Source: an uncultured Pelagibacteraceae bacterium
Lineage (GTDB): Bacteria > Pseudomonadota > Alphaproteobacteria > Pelagibacterales > Pelagibacteraceae
DNA length: 44,342 bases
Assembly: GCA_902625035.1 (NCBI GenBank)
Contig: CACNZK010000010.1
Span: forward strand, 1 to 44,342
Direction of reading: 5' to 3'
The notes below the pieces were generated by a model. That model had not been told where the DNA came from. It made no database searches and saw only the letters and a program-made list of their open reading frames with translations. Of this stretch, positions 33,917 to 41,168 are shown one piece after another. Position numbers and translations under genes: made by a program. The first letter of the stretch is position 1; the number at the start of each line of letters is the position of its first letter.

Positions 33917-34696
33917 ATGAATAAAAAGATTAAAAAAATTCTTAATAAAAAGAATAAATCAAAGATTATTTGTCTAACAGCTTACTCAAAAAATGTTGCT
34001 TCAATTCTTGATAAACATTGTGATTTAGTACTCGTTGGGGACTCTCTTGGATCAGTTTTGTATAACTTTAAGTCTACTAGACAAGTGACTTTGCAGACTA
34101 TGATTAATCACTCTAAAAGTGTCAGACTTGGTATTAAGAAATCACTAATGGTTGTTGATATGCCCTATAATACATATCGAAATCCAAGTGAGGCTTTGAA
34201 GAATTCAAAACTGGTTATGAAAGAAACTAAATGTGATGCTGTTAAGTTAGAAGGAGGAAAAAAGATAATTCCTATAGTTAAAAGATTAATAAAAAATAAA
34301 ATACCAGTCATGGGTCATGTCGGAATATTACCCCAGACAGATAAAAAATTTACTTTTAAAGGTAAAAAATTAAAGGAAAGTCAGAGACTGCTTAGAGATA
34401 CTAAACTTTTAGAAAATGCTGGAGTTTTTTCAATTGTATTAGAATGTGTAGAAACAAAATTGTCTAAGAAAATATCCAATCATATAAAAATTCCAACAAT
34501 AGGTATTGGCTCTTCAGTTAATTGTGACGGCCAAGTTTTAGTTATTGATGATTTAATTGGATTAAGTCAAAGTAAATTAAAATTTGTTAAAAGATTTGTC
34601 GATATAACAAAACTGATTGAAACTGGTGTGAAAAAATTTAAATCTGAAGTGTTAAAAAAACAATTTCCTAAAGCTAAACATTCTTTTTCCAAATGA
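33917..34696 (+). CDS. panB: 3-methyl-2-oxobutanoate hydroxymethyltransferase
   Basis: Makes ketopantoate for pantothenate/CoA synthesis from 2-ketoisovalerate and methylene-THF. The 259-residue TIM-barrel protein has ICLTAYSKNVASIL, LVGDSLGSVLYNF (metal-binding Asp), VVDMPYNTYRNP, AVKLEGG, PVMGHVGILPQ, the catalytic Glu in IVLECVE and IPTIGIGSSVNCDGQVLVIDDLIG. The usual Met in DSLGMV is altered here to DSLGSV. The gene sits with zero spacing after guaA and overlaps the next gene by 4 bases (ATGA). No panC is seen nearby. Confidence 0.95.
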   Translation: MNKKIKKILNKKNKSKIICLTAYSKNVASILDKHCDLVLVGDSLGSVLYNFKSTRQVTLQTMINHSKSVRLGIKKSLMVVDMPYNTYRNPSEALKNSKLVMKETKCDAVKLEGGKKIIPIVKRLIKNKIPVMGHVGILPQTDKKFTFKGKKLKESQRLLRDTKLLENAGVFSIVLECVETKLSKKISNHIKIPTIGIGSSVNCDGQVLVIDDLIGLSQSKLKFVKRFVDITKLIETGVKKFKSEVLKKQFPKAKHSFSK

Positions 34697-35436
34697 AACT
34701 GAATAAGATAGAGCCAAAATTCATAAAAAAGAATAATCCAAGAATAGGTTTAATAACTTTAGCTAGTGATTTTAGAATTGAAAAAGATTTTAATGATGTA
34801 ATTTATGGAAAAAACATAGATTTATATTCAAATAGAATAAATTGTTACAATCCTCTTACTAACGAAACTTTGAAAAAGATGGCAGATGACATTCCAGAAG
34901 TGACCAAAAATATTTTACCAGATCAAAAATTAGACTGTGTTGCTTATGGATGTACATCAGGAACTATTGCTGCAGGTTATCAATCAATCTATGAAAAAGT
35001 AAATTTAGCTAAACCTAATACCAAAGTCACGACACCCATTACTTCTGCAATTAATGCTCTTAAAACACTTAAGATAAATAAGGTTTCAATATTTACTCCA
35101 TATACTAATGAGATTAATCAATCAGTTATTAATTATTTCAAAAATGAAAAAATAGAAATTTCTGAACTATCTTATTTTGATATTGCTTCTGATTTGGATA
35201 TAGGAAAAGTTGATCCACAACATTTATTTGATGTTTTAATTAAACAAGATTTGTCAAATAGCGATGCGTTGTTTGTGTCTTGCACCGCACTCCCTGTATT
35301 ATCAATTATCAATGAAATAGAAAAAAAATTAGGCAAGGTAATTTTATCAAGTAATCAAACTTTAATTTGGGATACACTTAAACAAGTGAATAATCAAAAT
35401 AGAGTTGATGGTTATGGCATATTATTTAACAGTTAG
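34693..35436 (+). CDS. eutA: EutA-like Asp/Glu racemase-superfamily protein (ectoine catabolism type)
   Basis: A 247-residue member of the aspartate/glutamate racemase, arylmalonate decarboxylase and maleate isomerase superfamily. The two active-site cysteine regions are AYGCTSGTIAAG and VSCTALPVLS. The N-terminal IGLITLASDFRIEKDF and the NRINCYNPLTNETLKKM block follow EutA proteins of rhizobial ectoine-use operons. The next gene, an ectoine hydrolase homologue, strongly supports this. EutA's exact reaction is not firmly known; isomerisation or racemisation of an ectoine-derived amino acid has been suggested. Maleate isomerase is the main alternative. Confidence 0.78.
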   Translation: MKLNKIEPKFIKKNNPRIGLITLASDFRIEKDFNDVIYGKNIDLYSNRINCYNPLTNETLKKMADDIPEVTKNILPDQKLDCVAYGCTSGTIAAGYQSIYEKVNLAKPNTKVTTPITSAINALKTLKINKVSIFTPYTNEINQSVINYFKNEKIEISELSYFDIASDLDIGKVDPQHLFDVLIKQDLSNSDALFVSCTALPVLSIINEIEKKLGKVILSSNQTLIWDTLKQVNNQNRVDGYGILFNS

Positions 35437-35439
35437 TTT

Positions 35440-36609
35440 ATGAATTTTTCAATTGAAGAATACAAATCAAGATTAAAAAAAGTTCAAAAATCAATGCAAG
35501 ATAAAGGAATTGAGATTTTGATTTCACAAGATCCATCAAATATGAATTATCTCACAGGTTATGACGCATGGTCTTTCTATTATGCTCAATGCGTGATTGT
35601 TCATGCAAATGCAGAAGAACCAATTTGCTTTGTAAGAGACCAAGATGCTGGGGGTGCTTATATTAAAACTTATTTGAAAGATGAAAATATAATTAAGTAC
35701 CATGAGAAATATATTCATACTTGGCCGCTACATCCTTACGATTCTTTAGTTGATTTATTTAAGGAAAAAAAATGGGATAAATTATCCATAGGCGTTGAAA
35801 TGGATAGTCATTATTTTACTGCATATTGTTATGAAAAAATAAAAAAAGGGTTGCCTAATGCAAAATTGTTAGACTGTGAGCGATTAGTGAATTGGGTTAG
35901 GCTTGTTAAGTCAGACGCTGAAATAGAATATATGAAGGCAGCTGCACAAATTACTCAACTTGGCATGAATAAAGCTTTTGAAGTAATAAATCCAGGTGTA
36001 AGGCAATGTGATGCTGTTTCAGAAATATGGTCAACTTTAGTTAAAGGAAACTCAGAATTTGGTGGGGATTATGCTTCAATAGTGCCAATGCTACCAACTG
36101 GAAAAGGGACCTCTGCATCCCATTTAACTTGGACCGAGGATAAATTTGTTCAAGGAGAGGCCACAATAATAGAATTATCTGGTGTTAATAAAAAGTATCA
36201 TTGTCCTATGGCTAGAACAGTTTTACTTGGAGACCCTGATCAAAAAAAGATTGATACAATGAAAAAAACTAACGAGGCACTTCAAGCGGGCATTGATCAA
36301 GTTAAAGCAGGAAATACTGCTGATGATGTTGCACGAGCATTTTGGAAGATATTAGACAAATATAAAATCGAAAAAACTTCAAGGACTGGTTATTCAATTG
36401 GGATTGGTTATCCACCTGATTGGGGCGAGCATACTTTAAATATTTCAAAAGGTGACACAACTTTATTACAACCTAATGTTACTTTTCATATGATTGCAGT
36501 AATGCAATTTGGGAATTGGGGAGTAGAAGCATCAGAGGCAATTAGAGTCACCGATAAAGGTTCGGAATTATTTTGTAATTTTTCTAGAGAACTTCACGTT
36601 AAAAGCTAA
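35440..36609 (+). CDS. doeA: Ectoine hydrolase-like M24 metallohydrolase (DoeA/EutD)
   Basis: A 389-residue creatinase/aminopeptidase-P-fold enzyme. It follows DoeA/EutD closely along its length: DPSNMNYLTGYDAWSFYYAQ, IGVEMDSHYFTAYCYE, LVNWVRLVKSDAEIEYMKAA, LPTGKGTSASHLTW, HCPMARTVLLGDP and TGYSIGIGYPPDWGEHTLN. DoeA opens the ectoine ring to N-acetyl-diaminobutyrate. Xaa-Pro peptidase is unlikely given this pattern. The deacetylase (doeB) and later steps are not in the window. It lies 3 bases after the eutA-like gene and 51 before the Pot-type importer, suggesting import and catabolism in one locus. Confidence 0.82.
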   Translation: MNFSIEEYKSRLKKVQKSMQDKGIEILISQDPSNMNYLTGYDAWSFYYAQCVIVHANAEEPICFVRDQDAGGAYIKTYLKDENIIKYHEKYIHTWPLHPYDSLVDLFKEKKWDKLSIGVEMDSHYFTAYCYEKIKKGLPNAKLLDCERLVNWVRLVKSDAEIEYMKAAAQITQLGMNKAFEVINPGVRQCDAVSEIWSTLVKGNSEFGGDYASIVPMLPTGKGTSASHLTWTEDKFVQGEATIIELSGVNKKYHCPMARTVLLGDPDQKKIDTMKKTNEALQAGIDQVKAGNTADDVARAFWKILDKYKIEKTSRTGYSIGIGYPPDWGEHTLNISKGDTTLLQPNVTFHMIAVMQFGNWGVEASEAIRVTDKGSELFCNFSRELHVKS

Positions 36610-36619
36610 TTATTAAAGG

Positions 36620-36648
36620 TTGAAATTTATTCCCACAAATGTTTTAAA
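36620..36648 (+). promoter_or_regulatory. Possible promoter for the Pot-type ABC operon
   Basis: TTGAAA (36620-36625) and TTTAAA (36643-36648) are 17 bases apart, 12 bases before the ATPase ATG. Weak consensus in AT-rich DNA, so only tentative. Confidence 0.35.
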
Positions 36649-36660
36649 GTTGCTTTAATT

Positions 36661-37746
36661 ATGGTCTCAAAAAAAGATTTTGTTAAATTTGATCAAGTCG
36701 ATAAAAGCTATGACGGAAAAGTTCTAGTAGTTAAGGACCTTCAGTTAGATATTGCTGAGGGAGAATTTATTACTATGTTAGGTCCCTCTGGATCTGGTAA
36801 AACAACTTGTTTAATGATGTTAGCTGGATTTGAAACACCAACTAACGGAGAAATATATTTAGATGGTAAAGCAATATCTAGTATACCTCCTCACAAAAGA
36901 GGAATTGGAATGGTATTCCAAAATTATGCTTTATTCCCACACATGACTGTATATGAAAATTTAGCTTTTCCATTAAGAGTGAGAAAAATTCCAAAAGATG
37001 AAGCAGATAAAAAAATTGATAAAGCGTTATCAATGGTATCCCTTCAAGGTTTTGCAGCAAGGATGCCAGGTCAGTTATCTGGTGGACAACAACAAAGGGT
37101 AGCGGTTGCAAGATCATTGGTGTTTGATCCACAATTAGTTTTAATGGATGAACCTTTAGGAGCTCTCGATAAAAATTTAAGAGAAAGTATGCAATATGAA
37201 ATTAAACACATTCACGAAAGCATTGGTGTGACAGTTGTTTATGTTACGCATGATCAAAGTGAGGCTTTAACAATGTCAAATCGTATTGCAGTATTTAATG
37301 ATGGTAAAGTTCAGCAGCTCTCAAGTCCTGATGAATTATATGAGAAACCTGTGAATTCATTTGTTGCAGAATTTATAGGAGAAAATAATACTTTTGGTGG
37401 AGAAGTTTCTGATATTTCTGGTGGTAAATGTAAAGTTAAATTGGGAAATGCAGAAATACTTGCAAATCCAATTTCTGTAAAAGGTAAAGGAGAGCGGACT
37501 ACTGTTTCTTTAAGACCTGAACGAGCTTTGATTAATCCAAGTACAAAAATGGACAATCTTCATAAAGGAAAAATTGAAGAAGTTATTTATCATGGTGACC
37601 ATACAAGATTAAGAATAAATCTTTTAGGCAATCCTGAGTTTATTTTAAAAGTTCCAAATAGTTCATCCAACTTAGATATCAAACTTGGAAATGAGATTAA
37701 TATTGGGTGGAATAGTGATGACGCACGAGCTCTTGACCCAAAATAA
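36661..37746 (+). CDS. potA: Polyamine-type ABC transporter ATPase (PotA-like)
   Basis: A 361-residue importer ATPase. Walker A GPSGSGKTT (41-49), Q-loop MVFQNYALFPHMTV, signature LSGGQQQRVAVARSL, Walker B LVLMDEPLGALD and the switch VTHDQSEA are all intact. The C-terminal region (about 240-361) is the TOBE domain of the Pot/Fbp/Mal group (SLRPERALI). It energises the two permeases downstream, with the binding-protein gene in between. Spermidine/putrescine is the default family substrate, but related proteins take other amines. Confidence 0.92.
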   Translation: MVSKKDFVKFDQVDKSYDGKVLVVKDLQLDIAEGEFITMLGPSGSGKTTCLMMLAGFETPTNGEIYLDGKAISSIPPHKRGIGMVFQNYALFPHMTVYENLAFPLRVRKIPKDEADKKIDKALSMVSLQGFAARMPGQLSGGQQQRVAVARSLVFDPQLVLMDEPLGALDKNLRESMQYEIKHIHESIGVTVVYVTHDQSEALTMSNRIAVFNDGKVQQLSSPDELYEKPVNSFVAEFIGENNTFGGEVSDISGGKCKVKLGNAEILANPISVKGKGERTTVSLRPERALINPSTKMDNLHKGKIEEVIYHGDHTRLRINLLGNPEFILKVPNSSSNLDIKLGNEINIGWNSDDARALDPK

Positions 37747-37785
37747 TCAATCCATAATTATTGAATAAGTAGTTAAAAAGGCCTG

Positions 37786-37840
37786 TTGACTCTCTTCTCT
37801 GAAGTTGTTTTAATTAGTTTTTTAAACGTTTAAACGGAGG
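37786..37840 (+). promoter_or_regulatory. Internal promoter and palindrome ahead of the binding-protein gene
   Basis: TTGACT (37786-37791), 17 bases, TTTAAT (37809-37814) is a good sigma-70 promoter. At the expected start site lies the palindrome TTTAAACGTTTAAA (37821-37834), overlapping a second one, CGTTTAAACG (37827-37836), a possible operator. A GGAGG ribosome site (37836-37840) sits 4 bases before the ATG. Confidence 0.6.
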
Positions 37841-37844
37841 AAAA

Positions 37845-38972
37845 ATGAAAAAACTAAGTAAAATATTACTAGCTATTTCTTTTGTACTTTCACTAACTAC
37901 TTCAGCATTTGCAACAACGGTAACAGCAGTGTCTTGGGGTGGGGCTTATACTGAGTCTCAAAAGTTAGGTTATGGTGATCCAACTGCTAAAAAACTAGGC
38001 ATTAACATTGCTTGGGTTGATTATTCAGGTGGTTTATCAGAAATTAAAGCACAAAAAGAAGCTGGAAAGATCACGTGGGATATAATTGACGTGTTCGCAA
38101 TGGATACTATCACTGGATGTGATGAAGGATTATTTGTTGAATTTGATTTTGACAAAGATTTCCCACCAGCACCAGATGGAACTCCAGCAAGTAAAGATTT
38201 CTTTACTGCAATGCCAAGTAAATGTGCTGTAGGAAATATTTTATATTCTTGGAACTACGCTTATAACACTAATAATGTTAAAGGTACTCCAAAGACTATC
38301 AAAGATTTCTTTAACACAAAGAAATTCCCTGGAAAAAGAGCTATCTACAAAAGCGCTCTAACTAATTTAGAGATTGCTTTAGCTGCAGATGGTATCAAGC
38401 CAGGTAAAGGCGGAGCAAAAATCTACAAAGCTTTAGAAACAGAAAAAGGTGTTGAAAGAGCAATGAACAAGATCAAAGAATTATGTACAGATCCAAAAGG
38501 TGGATGTGTATTTTGGTCTGCAGGCGCTCAACCACCAGAACTGTTAGTATCAGGTGAAGTAGTAATGGCTACTGGTTGGAACGGTAGATTCTTCAATGCT
38601 GAAATTGGAGAAGGTGCACCAATCAAACAAGTTTGGGATGGCCAAGGTCTTGATTACGAGTATTTCGTACAAGTTAAAGGTGGACCAAACGATGCTAATG
38701 GTATGGCTAAAAAAGCTTTAGCTATGATGACTAGTTCTGAAATGTTAGCAGGAAGTGCTAAATACATTGCATATGCTCCTTGGAGAAAATCTTCAATTGG
38801 TATTATGGAAAAAGGTGAGCCTTGGTATAAAGATGGTAAGACTAACATGGTACCACAAATGCCAACTGCACCGGCTAACACTAAAAACTACTTCCTAGTA
38901 GATCCAATTTTCTGGGCTGATAACGGAACAGAGCTTGGTGAAAAATGGGAAGCTATGAAAGCTGGTCTATAA
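37845..38972 (+). CDS. potD: Periplasmic polyamine-type substrate-binding protein (PotD/PotF family)
   Basis: A 375-residue exported protein with a signal peptide (1-23, ending TSAFA). The mature part begins TTVTAVSWGGAYTESQ, as in PotD/F-like family 1 binding proteins, then WDIIDVFAMDT, ILYSWNYAYNT and a hinge region with SGEVVMATGWNGR. Its base use is less AT-rich and more regular than its neighbours, it has its own promoter and a strong ribosome site, and an attenuator follows, all pointing to very high expression. Ligand unknown: putrescine/spermidine or a related cationic compound is likely, and ectoine-type ligands are possible from the upstream genes. Confidence 0.9.
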   Translation: MKKLSKILLAISFVLSLTTSAFATTVTAVSWGGAYTESQKLGYGDPTAKKLGINIAWVDYSGGLSEIKAQKEAGKITWDIIDVFAMDTITGCDEGLFVEFDFDKDFPPAPDGTPASKDFFTAMPSKCAVGNILYSWNYAYNTNNVKGTPKTIKDFFNTKKFPGKRAIYKSALTNLEIALAADGIKPGKGGAKIYKALETEKGVERAMNKIKELCTDPKGGCVFWSAGAQPPELLVSGEVVMATGWNGRFFNAEIGEGAPIKQVWDGQGLDYEYFVQVKGGPNDANGMAKKALAMMTSSEMLAGSAKYIAYAPWRKSSIGIMEKGEPWYKDGKTNMVPQMPTAPANTKNYFLVDPIFWADNGTELGEKWEAMKAGL

Positions 38973-39009
38973 TTTAAGTTTTAAAGAACTTAATTATATA
39001 TTATAATTT

Positions 39010-39038
39010 AAGGGCGGTTATTTATAACCGCCCTTTTT
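39010..39038 (+). terminator. Attenuator/terminator hairpin between binding protein and permeases
   Basis: A perfect stem AGGGCGGTTA (39011-39020) with TAACCGCCCT (39025-39034), loop TTTA, an extra A-T pair at the base, then a short T-run. It ends 4 bases before the permease ATG at 39043. It should end most binding-protein transcripts while letting a few reach the permeases. Confidence 0.88.
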
Positions 39039-39042
39039 ATTT

Positions 39043-40296
39043 ATGAGCTCAGAAACAAAACAAATTTTAACTACAGACGGAATACCCTTAGAGGTTAGTC
39101 TAAAAAAAGCAGAAAGAAAAAATAAGATCAAAGCTTTCTTGCTGGTTGCTCCTTTATTATTTTTCTTGATTATTACCTATGTCTTTCCAATAGGAGACAT
39201 GTTGTTCAGAAGTGTTGACGACAAGATGGTAACTCAGATGCTTCCAAAAACTTTTAAAGCAATGGAAAATTGGGATGGACAAGATTTGCCTGATGAGGAA
39301 GTTTTCGCAGCTTTTCATGAAGATTTTATAAAATTAGTTGAAGATAAACGCGAAGGTAAACTATCTACCCAATTAAATTACACAAAGAATGGATTTAAAA
39401 GTATTATTAAAAAATTAAGAAGAGCATCTAAAAAATTTGAAGAGGGAAATTATAAAGAACAAATAATGTCAGTACATAAAAGATGGGCTGATGTTGAGTA
39501 CTGGAGAGCAATTCAAAGAAGGGCCCCTGAATTTACAGGTCAGAAATATCTAAAAGGAATGGACATGTATGTAAATGAGGAAGGGAAAATAGTAAGTGTT
39601 GAGGAAGATAGACGAATTCATAGAGTGTTGTGGTTAAGAACTTTGGAGATTGCATTCTTTGTAACGGTCTTTTGTTTTTTGATGGCTTATCCGATTGCCC
39701 ATTTGCTAGCTACTCTACCTATGAAATATAGTAACTTATTAATGATATGCGTACTATTGCCGTTCTGGACTTCATTACTTGTAAGAACTGCTAGCTGGAT
39801 GATTTTGTTACAACAACAAGGTATCGTAAATGATTTCTTTGTTGGAATAGGATTGGTGGCTGACGATAACAGACCTGAAATGATGTATAACAAGACAGGA
39901 AGTTATGTAGCAATGACACAAATCTTGCTGCCATTTATGGTGCTACCGCTATACAGTGTCATGAAAACTATCTCACCAAGCTTAATGAGAGCTGGAAAAT
40001 CGCTAGGCGGGACGCCATTTGTAGCGTTTTGGAAAGTTTATTTCCCACTGACGATCCCTGGAATAGGTGCAGGATGTTTATTAGTGTTCATTTTAGCGAT
40101 TGGTTATTACATTACACCAGCATTAGTTGGTGGTGCATCCGGGACCTTAATTAGTAACCAGATTGCCTTTCATATGAAAAGCACACTAGATTGGAGTTTT
40201 GCATCTGCAATGGGATTAATGTTATTGAGCGGAGTATTGGTGATTTATTGGCTTTATAACAAAATAGTAGGAATAGATAATATCAAATTAGGATAA
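39043..40296 (+). CDS. potB: ABC transporter permease (PotB-like) with long first periplasmic loop
   Basis: A 417-residue inner-membrane permease, against about 285 for E. coli PotB. After TM1 (about 31-52, LLVAPLLFFLIITYVFPIGD) comes a charged, helical insert of about 145 residues (53-198), then the normal permease core from RTLEIAFFVTVFCF. The cytoplasmic EAA-like loop is SPSLMRAGKSLGGTPFVAFWKVYFPLTIPG. The hydrophilic insert should lie in the periplasm and could contact the binding protein. A hairpin terminator immediately upstream probably limits expression. Confidence 0.88.
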   Translation: MSSETKQILTTDGIPLEVSLKKAERKNKIKAFLLVAPLLFFLIITYVFPIGDMLFRSVDDKMVTQMLPKTFKAMENWDGQDLPDEEVFAAFHEDFIKLVEDKREGKLSTQLNYTKNGFKSIIKKLRRASKKFEEGNYKEQIMSVHKRWADVEYWRAIQRRAPEFTGQKYLKGMDMYVNEEGKIVSVEEDRRIHRVLWLRTLEIAFFVTVFCFLMAYPIAHLLATLPMKYSNLLMICVLLPFWTSLLVRTASWMILLQQQGIVNDFFVGIGLVADDNRPEMMYNKTGSYVAMTQILLPFMVLPLYSVMKTISPSLMRAGKSLGGTPFVAFWKVYFPLTIPGIGAGCLLVFILAIGYYITPALVGGASGTLISNQIAFHMKSTLDWSFASAMGLMLLSGVLVIYWLYNKIVGIDNIKLG

Positions 40297-40301
40297 TTAA
40301 G

Positions 40302-41156
40302 ATGGCTTTACCAAAATATACAGAACCACATTATAGAATTTGGCATTATATCTATTTAACAATTTGTGGTGCAGTTTTCTTTTTTCTTATTGCACCCTTA
40401 TTTGTAATCTTTCCCTTATCATTTAATGCAGAAGAATTTTTAAGTTTCTCTGATGGTATGAAAAGTCTTGATCCTGATGCATTTTCTTTAAGATGGTATA
40501 AAGACATGGTCTATGGGACTAAAAATCCTTGGGGATTAGCTGCGAAGAATAGTTTTATTATCGCAATTTTTGCAACAATAGGTTCAGTATTACTTGGAAC
40601 AGTTGCTGCTCTGGGATTAAGCAGCAGACACATGCCATACAAAGGTTTGATAATGGCTGTTTTGATTTCTCCAATGATTGTACCTTTAATTATTTCAGGT
40701 GTTGCAATATTTTTCTTCATGGCAAAAGCTGGTTTAGCAGCAACACATACAGGAATTGTTCTTGCTCACATAATTTTAGGAACACCCTTTGTTGTTATCA
40801 CAGTTACCGCTACACTTTCAGGATTTGATCACAGTGTAACTAGAGCTGCTGCAAGTTTGGGTAGTGATCCAGTAAATACTTTTATGAAAATTACATTGCC
40901 ATTAATTTTACCTGGTGTTATTTCAGGTGGATTATTTGCATTTGTGACGTCATTTGACGAAGTTGTTGTTGTTTTATTTTTAGCTGGATTAGAAAATACA
41001 ACTATTCCTATTCAAATGTGGACAGGTTTAAGAGAACAATTGAGTCCAACAATTTTAGCAGTTGCGACTTGTCTTATAATACTATCAACATTAATATTAG
41101 TAACCGCTGAGCTTTTAAGAAGAAGATCTGAAAGACTCAGAGGTATTAATCGATAG
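40302..41156 (+). CDS. potC: ABC transporter permease (PotC-like)
   Basis: A 284-residue inner-membrane protein with six predicted helices, the usual PotC size. N-terminal FFLIAPLFVIFPLSFNAEEFLSF and the RWYKDMVYG block are typical. The EAA loop reads HSVTRAAASLGSDPVNTFMKITLPLILPG, which contacts the ATPase. It lies 5 bases after the PotB-like gene, completing an A-D-B-C order. The next gene starts 12 bases later and may be in the same transcript. Confidence 0.93.
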   Translation: MALPKYTEPHYRIWHYIYLTICGAVFFFLIAPLFVIFPLSFNAEEFLSFSDGMKSLDPDAFSLRWYKDMVYGTKNPWGLAAKNSFIIAIFATIGSVLLGTVAALGLSSRHMPYKGLIMAVLISPMIVPLIISGVAIFFFMAKAGLAATHTGIVLAHIILGTPFVVITVTATLSGFDHSVTRAAASLGSDPVNTFMKITLPLILPGVISGGLFAFVTSFDEVVVVLFLAGLENTTIPIQMWTGLREQLSPTILAVATCLIILSTLILVTAELLRRRSERLRGINR

Positions 41157-41168
41157 TAAAATAATCAC

